Part shown: piece by piece, positions 8,580 through 17,723 of the stretch
Numbering within the stretch: the first letter of the stretch is position 1
How the letters are laid out: each line of letters opens with the position of its first letter
DNA from: Methylobacter sp.
Lineage (GTDB): Bacteria; Pseudomonadota; Gammaproteobacteria; Methylococcales; Methylomonadaceae
Length of the DNA: 64,000 nucleotides
Assembly (NCBI GenBank): GCA_030653175.1
Contig: JAURZV010000018.1
Location: forward strand, 1-64,000
Direction of reading: 5' to 3'
The notes under the pieces: generated by a model
Told to the model about the DNA's origin: nothing
The model's database searches: none
What the model saw: the letters and a program-made list of their open reading frames with translations, nothing else
Made by a program: the position numbers and the translations under genes

Positions 8580-8653
8580 GGCTGCGTAGCAAAATGGTTA
8601 TGCAGTGGCCTGCAAAGCCATCTACGGCGGTTCGATTCCGCCCGCAGCCTCCA
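8580..8653 (+). tRNA. tRNA-Cys (anticodon GCA)
   Basis: The 74-nt gene with encoded CCA has acceptor GGCTGCG pairing with CGCAGCC. The anticodon arm TGGCCTGCAAAGCCA carries GCA, and the T-arm GGCGGTTCGATTCCGCC is intact. The D-arm region AGCAAAATGGTTATGC is the usual tRNA-Cys form. Confidence 0.95.
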
Positions 8654-8683
8654 TTAGTGAATTCAGGCAGATTCAAAGAAGTC

Positions 8684-8720
8684 CATAAACCTGCAAGTCA
8701 TAAGGCTTAGCGGGTTTTTT
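8684..8720 (+). terminator. Probable terminator after tRNA-Cys
   Basis: AAACCTGC and GCGGGTTT can pair (one G-U) around a loop of about 15 bases, followed by TTTTT. It lies 30 bp after the tRNA. Confidence 0.5.
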
Positions 8721-8829
8721 ATTGTCTAAAATTTCCAGGAGTAAATTTTCCATTCGCTAAACTAGCGGCGATAGTATTCATTTAGTGATATTGTAAAATT
8801 CATCTTTTAATGTTGAGGGCTGAGAAAAA

Positions 8830-9078
8830 ATGACCATTTCATTTGCAAAAGTAGTTGCCTTTTTCGTTATATTTTCTACAGGGTTATTGTCGTCCTGTGC
8901 CGAGTTTAAAGAGGCCGGAAGAACGATAGGCCATACGACGCGCAATGTCACCAGGGAAATTGGGCATGGCACTAGGGATGCTGCCAAGGAAATCGGTCAT
9001 GGTACGAGACGCGTGGTCAACAGCATTGGGCAAGAAACGAACGATGCAGCAAAGCCATCACCCGATGATGAGCAATAA
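8830..9078 (+). CDS. Small repeat-containing lipoprotein
   Basis: This 82-residue protein has an N-terminal hydrophobic signal ending in the lipobox LLSSC (Cys about residue 23), so it should be a lipid-anchored envelope protein. The mature part contains four or five tandem 11-residue units of the type IGHTTRNVTRE / IGHGTRDAAKE / IGHGTRRVVNS. They are amphipathic and could form a rod-like helix with 11-residue periodicity, as in stress-related proteins. The last ten residues are Pro- and acid-rich. The length resembles entericidin or small stress lipoproteins, but no family is certain. Confidence 0.7.
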   Translation: MTISFAKVVAFFVIFSTGLLSSCAEFKEAGRTIGHTTRNVTREIGHGTRDAAKEIGHGTRRVVNSIGQETNDAAKPSPDDEQ

Positions 9079-9418
9079 TTTAATAGAGCTTTTTAAATAG
9101 GATGTTTTTTTAACCAACCCGAGACGTATCTCTTGACTCGCTCTGATTTTTGGCGCGTGTACGGCGTTGGCGGAAATCCGAAAGGTGAGTGTATCGTGAC
9201 TCATGTCGTTGTTGTTTAATCGTTTGTGTGTGCTGTCATCATTTGATCAAATAAAAATTGCGAACGGAGTTAACATAGTCTTTCGGTTTTCACCTTGTTC
9301 TCCCAAGCCCGAAAGGTAGATTTGCCGTTAGGCAATCCGCAATGTGGCAGTAGGTTATTCTAGTGAAAGAGATTTACAACCGCATCAAAGAAATTTCCAA
9401 GCAATCAAGAAGGCACAA
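9079..9418. other. Intergenic region upstream of the helicase pseudogene
   Basis: This spacer of about 340 bp contains no convincing gene. A GTG-started extension of the helicase frame begins at 9344, but the ATG at 9419 with AGAAGG upstream is the better start. No recognisable regulator site or repeat was seen. Confidence 0.4.
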
Positions 9419-11368
9419 ATGACGAGAAGTAGCGGAGAGACAGTATTGGGGCAGGAACATGAAAGATTATTATCATTAATTGAATTTGCTCAGGCCTCGG
9501 CTAAGCTCAAGGGAAATCCTGTCTGCGAAGCTTCAAGGCACGAGTTCTGTGAATATGAGCATAATCTGCAAGGATTGCCCGGTCTCTATTTCAATGCGGG
9601 CGGTGAAGAAGATGAGATTTGGTTGGTTGTTGATCGATTGAGGGAAACCAGTGCGCCAGCCCCTAATAATAGATTATTAGAATTGTGGTTGGAGGTTTCA
9701 AATAACCCAACAAAAGAACCAATACTGAAGGTTGCTGTTGAATTTTCCAAACTGTTAGATGCGGGTTTCGTTGAATTAAAAGAAGGGCATGATCCCGTTG
9801 ATATAAGGCGGTTGGTGCTGCTCCATGATTTTGAATACGCATCTGAAGTTGAATCGCAGCTCAAGGTTTATATAACCATCCAATGGACACCTTGGGCAGC
9901 AGAGGAAAAAAAGCGCCGCAGCAATATCCAGCTTTACGGAAAATTATTTACGCTGAAGCAGCAGTTGGAAGGCTCGATTAATGATGCTCAGGTGGAAGTT
10001 GCTTGGGGCATTGGCATGGCTGTGTGGAACATGGGCAAAACTAAAGTTTGCTATCCACTTATCAGTCGTCTAGTAGATATCAGTGTTAATGAAGAATCGA
10101 TGGCTATTGAAATTCGCCCATGCGATGTGGAGGCAAGGCTTGAGTTGGATATTTATACTGCCGCAGATAATTCCGGGACAGCTGCGCTTGAGAAAGCACA
10201 CAAGGATTTTGTAGCCAAAACAACCCAAACCTTTTCGCCATTTGATAGTGGTACATTTGATGGGATTTTACGTTCTGCTGTCGCTTGTCTGGATTCAAAG
10301 GGTATTTACTGGTCAGCCGAAACCACGGCGGATGATCGTAAACTGCCAGCCGTATCAGAAGAATTGAAAATAACTGATACATGGGTATTGCTGGCACGAC
10401 CTCGTAGTAAAAACCTTTTCGTTCAGGATTTAGAGCGCTTCAAAAATGATCTGGAAAATGAAACGGCCTTTATATTACCTAAGGCAATTATGGCCGTATT
10501 AACGGAACCAGCCAATACTAACGAAGATGTAACATTGCCTAGTTTCCGTGGCATTTCAATGGTACGTGGCTATGAAGGTGGATCGGGTGGATCAGGGGAA
10601 AAAGTAGCTGATCTGTATTTTCCGATGGCGTTTAATGATGAGCAGGTGCGTATCGTGCAAATGCTTGAGCGATATGATGGCGTGGTGGTGCAAGGCCCAC
10701 CTGGTACAGGAAAAACTCACACCATTGCCAATATCATTGCTCATTATTTTGCTTTGGGAAAACGTGTGCTGGTTACGTCAATGAAAGAACCTGCGCTGGC
10801 TGTTTTGCGTGATAAATTACCCGAAGAAATTCGGCCTCTTGCCATTAGCCTGCTATCTAACGAACAAGAAGGTATGAAGCAATTTGAGTGCACAATTTCC
10901 CGAATCGCCTCTGAAATTCAGGTTATTGATCGCAACGCCTATAAAAGAGAAATCGCACAACTTGAACAAAGCATTGATGTGCTGCATGGCACACTTGCCA
11001 GAATTGACAGGAACGTCATGGAATGGGCTAAAAAGAATCTGAATCCAATTATCATGGATACTGAATCAGTAACGCCAGTTGACGCAGCTAATGAGGTTGT
11101 TAAGGGGCAAGGTCAATATGAATGGCTGGAAGATAAGCTAACTTCAGAAAACAGCCCGCTTTTCACCAATGCGGACATTGCAAGGTTGCGTGAAGCACGT
11201 CGTGCAGTTGCTGCCGATATGAATTATTTAGGTGTGTTATTGCCTGAAATATCAACTTTCCATGATTCCCGCGAACTAATGCGTGTACATCAGGATTTAT
11301 CACGCCATGCCGAACTTGAAGCGGCGATTGATTCCGGCGATATACATACCGCCGCTGGCAGATTCTAA
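9419..11368 (+). pseudogene. SF1 helicase/nuclease, N-terminal segment (frameshifted)
   Basis: This segment holds an N-terminal region of about 400 residues without clear motifs, then the SF1 Walker A GPPGTGKTHTIANIIAHYF (about residue 430 of this frame), preceded by the Q-like FNDEQVRIVQMLE. The protein belongs to the large DNA2/NAM7-like AAA helicases that carry a C-terminal Vsr-like nuclease, usually found in defence islands. The natural frame leaves at 11342-11349, where the tetranucleotide ATAC is duplicated (GAT-ATAC-ATAC-CG). Removing one copy joins AIDSGDI to PPLADSKN in the frame starting near 11283. ATG 9419 (AGAAGG Shine-Dalgarno) is preferred over GTG 9344. Confidence 0.85.
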
Positions 11369-12242
11369 GAATGAAACCATTGAAGATGCCTGTGCGCTGC
11401 TGGATAAAATTAAAAATCTTTTTTCTCTTACGCAGCAAATGCAACGCGGTGGGGAATGGCAAAGTAATGCACGCAAATTATTGAAGCAGTCTTCTGCGGC
11501 CTTACCGCCGATTATAGAAATTTTTGATGCTTTGGGTATAGAACTTAAAGCATCTGTGGGGGAGCGCAACAGCTTCCTTGCAAAGCCTGTGGCCATTCCT
11601 AAAGATATAGAACTGGATGAAGAAATAGTCCGTGCTATTCAAAATAAAGCTGCTGGCAAATCGCCATTCGGCTTGGGTGGATTGATTGGTAAAGGTGCGG
11701 CTAAGAAAAAGCTGGAAGAAATACGCATTCTCACTAATGCACCAGATACTTTGGAAGATTGGGAGCACGTTAAAGCTTATGTTGCGCTTCAGAGGCGTTT
11801 TCGTGAACTGGTTACACGCTGGAACAGTATAGCGTCAGAATTAGCGGTGGAATGTTTTGAAGCGGTAGAACCTGTTCATGCAATTAAAGCGGCTGAATAT
11901 CACTCGCAGCACATTACTCTTCGGGAGCATATAGCACTTGAACAACAGGTTATCGATCAATCACATGCGCTTATGCCAACATGGAAAAGGCATTTTGAGG
12001 TTGAAGAAAATACAGAGTGCTTACAGGAATTGCAGCATTTGCTTGATAGCCATACGTTACTCTACCGTTTAGCCAACACATGGGCTAGTAAAGACCAGTT
12101 CCAGCGGATCCTTTCAGATTACAACGGTAAAATTATTGATGATTTGAAAGAATTCATAGCATCTGTTCTTGGCAATCCATCTATTTCTGATGCTGAAATG
12201 CAGGCCAAATGGTCAAGTCTGCTAGGAGGCTGTCGGATTTAA
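11350..12242 (+). pseudogene. SF1 helicase/nuclease, middle segment
   Basis: This segment continues the helicase protein from PPLADSKNETIED. It is the long insertion between helicase motifs I and II, mostly alpha-helical with coiled-coil character. It has no ATG of its own that fits; frame and sense make it part of the same gene as 9419-11368. It ends in WSSLL, where the MITE enters; the stop at 12240-12242 lies inside the MITE. Confidence 0.8.
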
Positions 12243-12372
12243 AAATCACAGCCACATAACATATTGATTTTAAAATAAATTAATTTTTTATTGCTTTTCG
12301 TTATAAAAAATAGTTTATATATATTCCAATGACTTAGTATTTTTAGTGAGGCATAATCCGACAGCCTCCTAG
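12222..12372 (+). mobile_element. MITE copy 2, inserted in the helicase gene
   Basis: The element body is 143 bp (12226-12368), flanked on both sides by CTAG (12222-12225 and 12369-12372). Its ends are inverted repeats of about 18 bp (CTAGGAGGCTGTCGGATT). Removing the body and one CTAG restores an open helicase frame: CTG-CTA-GAT-GAA reads LLDE and runs on into LKRIHGLKSAF. This demonstrates an insertion with a CTAG duplication, the target preference of some IS5-family elements (inference). It contains no gene. The other copy, in opposite orientation, is at the left window edge. Confidence 0.9.
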
Positions 12373-14192
12373 ATGAACTCAAGCGTATTCATGGTTTGAA
12401 AAGTGCCTTTGCAGATATCCAAGAAATTTGCAGTCGTATAGAAAAATCTGGTGCAGAAAAATACGCAGAAAAGCTTCGCACACAACCAGCCAATACTACG
12501 GTAGATTCACTCTTGCCTGATAATTGGCAGGTCGCATGGCGCTTGCGGCGCTTGGCTACTTGCCTTGAAAAGGCGGATGCTAGAGAAGAACTTAAGAAAC
12601 TTGCCCGTGAACGAAACATTGCTGAAACGCTGCTAGCAAAAACATATCGGGATATCGTTGTAAAACGTACTTGGCTGAAGTTGGCCGAAAATGCCACACC
12701 TGATATACGCGCAGCACTTGAGGCATTCCGTACTGCAGTGTCAAAAATAGGCAAAGGTACGGGGAAACGAGCGACAATTTACCGCCAGAATGCACGCAAT
12801 GCATCAGAACGAGCCAATCAAGCAATTCCTTGCTGGATTATGCCACATTGGAGAGTATCGGAAGCCCTCCCGGCACAATTTGGCTGCTTTGATTTGGTAA
12901 TTATTGATGAAGCCTCACAGTCCGATTTTTCTGCATTGCCTGCATTGCTTCGGGCAAAAAAGGTGCTGATTGTTGGTGATGATAAGCAGGTTTCTCCTGA
13001 TGGCGGATTTATCGAAGTCGATAAAATTAAAAATCTGATGACTCGTTATTTAACTAATCAGATTGATATTTTCCGTGCTCAAATGGATCCAGGACAATCG
13101 ATATATGATCTGTTTAAAGTCGTTTTTGCACAGTCCGGCACTATGCTTAAAGAGCATTTTGGTTGTGTCGGGCCAATTATCGAGTATTCAAAACGTGAAG
13201 TTTATAATCACGAATTAAAGCCTGTGCGTTTGCCTAAAGCTTCTGAAAGGCTTGATCCACCACTTGTGGATGTACTTGTTGAAGATGGATTCCGCAAAGG
13301 TGATGTGAATCTACCAGAAGTGCGGTTCATCGTAGATGAAATTAAAAAAATCTGCGCAGATGAGAATATGCATCGCAGAACGATAGGGGTTGTTTCTCTT
13401 CTGGGGGATAAACAAGCATTGAAAATATGGGAAATGCTTGAGACAGAACTTGGACATGAAGAAATAAAATGCCATGAAATTGCTTGCGGCGATGCACGTA
13501 CATTCCAAGGCAAAGAGCGTGATATCATGTTTCTTTCAATGTTAGTCTCACCTGGCGATGCCCACGCTCAAACCAGAGATTCAACCGCCCAACGTTTCAA
13601 TGTGGCGGCTTCCCGTGCGCGGGATCGTATGTATTTGGTACGCAGTATTGAACTTGATCAGTTAAGCGCCAATGACAAACTCCGCCGGAACTTGATTTCA
13701 CACTTCACCACACCTTACTCACAGGATGAGCAGCGGGTTGAAAATTTACGTTTCCTCTGTGAATCGGATTTTGAAAAAGAAGTTTACGATATTCTTACAG
13801 AAAGAGGCTATCGTGTTATCCCGCAGGTTAAGGTTGGGGAATACCGTATTGATATGGTGGTTGAAGGTCACAATGATACACGACTTGCAATTGAGTGTGA
13901 TGGTGATCGTTATCACGGTGCTGATCGTTGGGAAGACGATATGAACCGCCAGCGCATTTTAGAGCGTGTTGGCTGGCAATTCTGGCGTTCATTTGCATCC
14001 GCCTTTGTCAGAAACCGTACAGAAGTTATTGATGACCTAATAGCCAGCCTTACTGAGCGTGGTATTGATCCGATTGGTAATAATGAAGCGCCTCGTAGCA
14101 TACATACTGAGCGGCGACGTGTTGTAGCATTTCCAGTAGTAGAAGAGGCAGCAGATATTGATGTTCTTCAGTCGATTGATATCACGTTATAA
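12373..14192 (+). pseudogene. SF1 helicase/nuclease, C-terminal segment
   Basis: This is the C-terminal part of the broken helicase. It holds motif II (DLVIIDEASQSDF), motif III (VLIVGDDKQVSP), motif V (DARTFQGKERDIMFLS) and motif VI (RFNVAASRARDRMYLVRS). It ends in a Vsr/MTES_1575-type endonuclease domain (EKEVYDILTERGYRV, then LAIECDGDRYHGADRW, then QRILERVGWQFWRSF). An ATG-started frame begins at 12396, so a C-terminal fragment might still be translated, but it lacks Walker A. The intact ancestor would be about 1,540 residues. Helicase-nuclease proteins of this layout occur in phage-defence contexts; that role is inferred. Confidence 0.85.
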
Positions 14193-14236
14193 AGGTCATT
14201 TATGGCATTTTTGTGTCAAAAAACAGAGGCAGCGTT

Positions 14237-14424
14237 GATCAATCCGTGCTTATCCGGTTGTCACACACACCAAGCTGGAAACCCCACTTCCGTGCCAAAT
14301 TCTCGGCAAAACCGGCGCAGCGTCGGTCTGTTGATGCCGGAAACCGGGCCGGTGCCCCACTTTTTGCCTGAAAAAAGACATGTGTTTTTGTCGTGTGTGT
14401 TAACCGGATAAGCACGGATCAATC
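14237..14424. repeat. Inverted-repeat element (188 bp)
   Basis: The ends are inverted repeats: ATCCGTGCTTATCCGGTT at the left and its exact complement at the right. Inward of these, CACACACA and TGTGTGT also pair loosely. It lies directly after the helicase pseudogene. A 69-codon frame inside is an artefact. The structure resembles a second MITE family; no target duplication is obvious. Confidence 0.7.
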
Positions 14425-14517
14425 GGGGGTAGCTTTTAAATTTTGAATTTCATATGCATTTCAACAATGCGGCCTTCATAGTGTTTTATGGTAGAGACCG
14501 TGACGGATTGATGCGAA

Positions 14518-15357
14518 TCAAGCTCTCGCACAAACCCACACATCAACCCGGTTGGCGCCTGCTTTTTTCAATACGCAGGCAAGTTCATGGGCTGTTGAGC
14601 CGGTGGTCATGACGTCGTCAAGTATCGCGATGTGCCGGGCGTGGATGGGTTTGATAATGGAAAAAGCGTTTTTCAGGTTTTTATGACGTTTTTTTGCGGG
14701 TAATTGGGTTTGATGAGGCGTGTCGCGGTGCCGCCTGCAACTGGTCAGGTCCAGCGGAATCTGCATCTCCTTGGCGACGGTCCTGGCGATTTCTATGGCC
14801 TGATTGAAGCCGCGTTCGCGGTAGCGGGCTTTATGCAGTGGAACCGGTAATATCAAGTCAGGCCGTTCTGCGGTTTGTTTCATGTCGGGCTTTCCTGCCC
14901 GACACCCTTCGGGTAAATGCAAATCTGTTCCAGACAGATTTGTCAGGTGTTCGGCCAATAGCATGCCGAGTAAGCGGGCATTCTTGTAATTGGCGCCGAA
15001 TTTTAAGGTGCTGATCAAATGCCGGATGGCTCCTTGATGAATGAACGGCGCGTAAGTTTCGTCAAAGGCCGGATGCCGACTCAGGCAGCGGCCGCACAAA
15101 ACCGCCGGGAGCGGTTTTGCACGCGAAGCGCCCGAAGGGTGTCGGGCAGGGATTGCCCGGCATGAAAGCACGGGGGCGGTAGTGGGCGTTTCCAGTATTT
15201 CGGCGCATCGATAACAGCACAGATTATTTCGAGGCAGGTGCGTATAGCACGAATGGCAAATGTCGCGGGAATTGTGTCCTGGGTTTCCGCACAAGATGCA
15301 GGTAGGCGGCAGCAGGTAATCCTGTATAATATTGATCCAGTTGTATACCATTTTCAT
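14518..15357 (-). CDS. comF: ComF family phosphoribosyltransferase-like protein
   Basis: ComF-family proteins act in natural DNA uptake. The N terminus has a zinc-ribbon-like set of cysteines (PPTCILCGNPG, ICHSCYTHLPR, CCYRCAEIL, LCGRCLSR). The C-terminal half is a type I phosphoribosyltransferase fold with the PRPP motif HIAILDDVMTTGSTAHE. It is 279 residues, about 40 longer than usual. The excess matches two in-frame repeat insertions, one coding VLSCRAIPARHPSGASRAK (15131-15164 region) and one coding NLSGTDLHLPEGCRAGKPDM (14881-14945). It is divergent from bioB, as commonly seen in gammaproteobacteria. Confidence 0.9.
   Translation of the reverse strand: MKMVYNWINIIQDYLLPPTCILCGNPGHNSRDICHSCYTHLPRNNLCCYRCAEILETPTTAPVLSCRAIPARHPSGASRAKPLPAVLCGRCLSRHPAFDETYAPFIHQGAIRHLISTLKFGANYKNARLLGMLLAEHLTNLSGTDLHLPEGCRAGKPDMKQTAERPDLILPVPLHKARYRERGFNQAIEIARTVAKEMQIPLDLTSCRRHRDTPHQTQLPAKKRHKNLKNAFSIIKPIHARHIAILDDVMTTGSTAHELACVLKKAGANRVDVWVCARA
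14881..14945 (-). repeat. 65-bp palindromic repeat inside comF
   Basis: Its reverse complement matches 61782-61846 at 61 of 65 positions. The stem at one end reads TGTCGGGC...GCCCGACA here and TGTCAGGC...GCCTGACA there, a compensatory pair change that keeps the hairpin. AAATCTGTC/AACAGATTT at the other end forms a second hairpin. Here it is translated in frame as part of ComF. Confidence 0.8.
15098..15164 (+). repeat. Second palindromic repeat inside comF
   Basis: 15131-15164 (CCCGAAGGGTGTCGGGCAGG and GATTGCCCGGCATG) is a partial copy of the same repeat family, in the opposite orientation to the copy at 14881-14945. It is preceded by a small palindrome, AAAACCGCCGGGAGCGGTTTT split around 15108. 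It is also read through in frame by ComF. Confidence 0.65.
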
Positions 15358-15423
15358 TTGAACAGGTTGACAAGATTATCGATTGTCTTTGTTTAAGTAT
15401 TACAGTAACTGGAGCTTAACAGA

Positions 15424-16392
15424 ATGTCTGCAAACCCTGCAATTCGCCATGACTGGCAGTTGGACGAAGTGCAAGCGCTTTATGCCTTGCCTTTTAATGA
15501 CCTGATTTTTAAGGCACAAACCGTACATCGAGAGAGTTTCGATCCCAATGAAGTTCAAATTAGCAGCCTGTTGAGTATCAAAACCGGCTCCTGTTCTGAA
15601 GATTGCGGTTATTGTCCGCAAAGCGCTCGCTATGATTCCGATTTGACGCCCGAGGCGTTAATGCCGGTTGATGCGGTGTTGAAGGCGGCGCAGCTTGCCA
15701 AAGATCAAGGCGCATCGCGTTTTTGCATGGGCGCGGCCTGGCGGCAGCCTAAAGACAGGGATGTGGAGCGGGTGGTGGAAATGGTTCAGGGCGTTAAGGC
15801 GCTGGGCATGGAAACCTGTGTAACATTGGGCATGCTGACCGATGCCCAAACGTCCCGGTTAAAAGAGGGCGGTCTGGATTATTACAATCACAACCTGGAC
15901 ACCTCTGAAGACTATTATTCCGAAGTCATCACCACGCGGACGTATCAGGATCGTCTGGATACGCTGGCGCGGGTCAGGGATGCCGGTATTAACGTGTGTT
16001 GCGGCGGCATCGTCGGCATGGGCGAGAGCGATGTCGATCGCGCCAAGCTGTTGATCGAACTGGCGAATCTGCCCAAGCATCCTGAAAGCGTGCCGGTCAA
16101 TATGCTGGTGCAGGTTGAGGGTACGCCGCTGATGGGCACCGAATCGCTGGATCCGATCATCTTTATCAGAACCATAGCGGTTGCCAGAATCATGATGCCC
16201 AAGTCGCGGGTGCGTTTGTCCGCAGGGCGCAATAATATGAGCGATGAAATGCAGGCGTTGTGCTTTTTGGCCGGAGCCAACTCGATTTTTTACGGCGATA
16301 AGTTATTGACCACCGATAATCCGATGACTAACCATGATTTGGCTTTGTTTGATCGTTTGGGCGTCTATTCCGGTGGTTCAAGTTACGCTTGA
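15424..16392 (+). CDS. bioB: Biotin synthase BioB
   Basis: This radical-SAM enzyme inserts sulfur into dethiobiotin, the last step of biotin synthesis. The CxxxCxxC cluster motif is in [13 protein letters not shown] (about residues 56-68). The [2Fe-2S] ligands lie in [18 protein letters not shown] and [13 protein letters not shown], with the arginine in [13 protein letters not shown]. The length of 322 residues is normal. It follows a divergent promoter region shared with comF; TTGACA occurs at about 15367, but the matching -10 box is poor. It is first gene of the bio cluster, separated from bioF by a repeat element. Confidence 0.97.
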   Translation: MSANPAIRHDWQLDEVQALYALPFNDLIFKAQTVHRESFDPNEVQISSLLSIKTGSCSEDCGYCPQSARYDSDLTPEALMPVDAVLKAAQLAKDQGASRFCMGAAWRQPKDRDVERVVEMVQGVKALGMETCVTLGMLTDAQTSRLKEGGLDYYNHNLDTSEDYYSEVITTRTYQDRLDTLARVRDAGINVCCGGIVGMGESDVDRAKLLIELANLPKHPESVPVNMLVQVEGTPLMGTESLDPIIFIRTIAVARIMMPKSRVRLSAGRNNMSDEMQALCFLAGANSIFYGDKLLTTDNPMTNHDLALFDRLGVYSGGSSYA

Positions 16393-16421
16393 CGAGTGAT
16401 AACTACTCAGCCATCAAATAC

Positions 16422-16517
16422 AATGGAACGCGGATGACGCAGATTAATATGATGAACACAGATAATCCAAGAAAAATCTTATTTGATCATAATTATCAGC
16501 GTCATCCGCGTTCCATT
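16422..16517. repeat. Palindromic repeat between bioB and bioF
   Basis: The ends AATGGAACGCGGATGACGC and GCGTCATCCGCGTTCCATT are perfect inverted repeats. The core holds AATATGATGAACACAGAT and ATCATAATTATCA. A related copy with a longer core lies at 38867-38987. It may attenuate or separate bioB and bioF transcription. Confidence 0.8.
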
Positions 16518-16548
16518 TTTCTAACTGCTAAGTAATTACGGGCTATTT

Positions 16549-17709
16549 ATGCCTTCCTCATTCTCAGCATTAGCAGCCAGCCTCGACGATATAGCCCAAC
16601 AGGGCTTGTATCGCTCCCGGCGGATCATAGAATCTCCTCAAGGCATTAATCTGGAAATTGACGGCAGGAATATCGTCAATTTTTGCAGCAATGATTATTT
16701 GGGGCTGGCCAATCACCCTGAGGTGGTCAAAGCATTTAAATCAGGTGCCGATCACTACGGCGTCGGCAGCGGTTCGGCGCATTTGATTTGCGGTCATAGT
16801 GCGGCTCATCATGCTTTGGAAGAAGAGCTGGCGGCGTTTACCGGTCGCGACCGGGCGTTATTGTTTTCTACCGGATACATGGCAAACATCGGTGTGATCT
16901 CGGCTTTATTGGGGCGCGGCGATGCGGTGTTTGAAGACCGGCTAAATCATGCTTCCTTGCTGGACGGCGGCCTGTTGTCCGGCGCAAGGTTTAAGCGCTA
17001 TGCCCATGCCGATGCGGCTGATCTCAGCGTAAACCTGGAAAAATCCGCGGGTAACAAACTGATCGTTACCGATGGCGTATTCAGTATGGATGGCGATTTT
17101 GCGCCGCTGGAAGAATTGGCAGTTGCGGCAAAAAACCATGGTGCCTGGCTGATGGTTGACGATGCGCATGGCTTAGGCGTAATCGGCGAACAGGGCGGCG
17201 GGATTTTGGAGCATTACGGTCTTGGTCAGGGCGAGGTGCCGGTGTTGATGGGGACTTTGGGTAAGAGTTTGGGTACGTTTGGCGCGTTCGTCGCGGGTCC
17301 GGACGTGTTGATTGAAACCCTGATCCAGAAAGCCCGCACTTATATTTATACCACCGCGTTACCGGCGGCGGTTGCCGAAGCGACGCGGACAAGCTTGAAA
17401 ATTGTCATCGCAGAAAGCTGGCGCAGGGACAAGCTTAAAAAACTGTCGGAGCGTTTCAGGCTGGGAGCTGAGCAGCTCGGATTGCAGATGATGACATCGT
17501 CGTCGGCTATTCAGCCCATCCTGATCGGCGACAGTCAAAGGGCTGTAGACATCAGCAACGCTTTATTGGGTGCCGGTTTCCTGGTCAGCGCGATACGGCC
17601 GCCGACAGTGCCTCAAGGCAGTGCAAGGTTGCGGGTGACCTTTTCAGCTTTGCATGAGGAGCAACATGTCGACCGGTTGTTGGATGCGCTAGCCAAAACA
17701 ATCGCATAA
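16549..17709 (+). CDS. bioF: 8-amino-7-oxononanoate synthase BioF
   Basis: This PLP enzyme condenses pimeloyl thioester with L-alanine in biotin synthesis. It is 386 residues, as usual. The fold-type I motifs are [36 protein letters not shown] and [15 protein letters not shown]. The PLP lysine is in [14 protein letters not shown] (about residue 240). It is followed 14 bp later by bioH (GTG start), so bioF-H-C-D form one transcription unit. Confidence 0.96.
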   Translation: MPSSFSALAASLDDIAQQGLYRSRRIIESPQGINLEIDGRNIVNFCSNDYLGLANHPEVVKAFKSGADHYGVGSGSAHLICGHSAAHHALEEELAAFTGRDRALLFSTGYMANIGVISALLGRGDAVFEDRLNHASLLDGGLLSGARFKRYAHADAADLSVNLEKSAGNKLIVTDGVFSMDGDFAPLEELAVAAKNHGAWLMVDDAHGLGVIGEQGGGILEHYGLGQGEVPVLMGTLGKSLGTFGAFVAGPDVLIETLIQKARTYIYTTALPAAVAEATRTSLKIVIAESWRRDKLKKLSERFRLGAEQLGLQMMTSSSAIQPILIGDSQRAVDISNALLGAGFLVSAIRPPTVPQGSARLRVTFSALHEEQHVDRLLDALAKTIA

Positions 17710-17723
17710 CCTGAAGGCTGCAA

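Noticed and set aside
14202-14411. A 69-codon frame after the helicase pseudogene
   Set aside because: It is coded by the inverted-repeat element at 14237-14424.
15367-15400. TTGACA as the -35 box of a bioB promoter
   Set aside because: No convincing -10 hexamer at the right spacing and no BirA-like operator was seen, so it was not called as a promoter.
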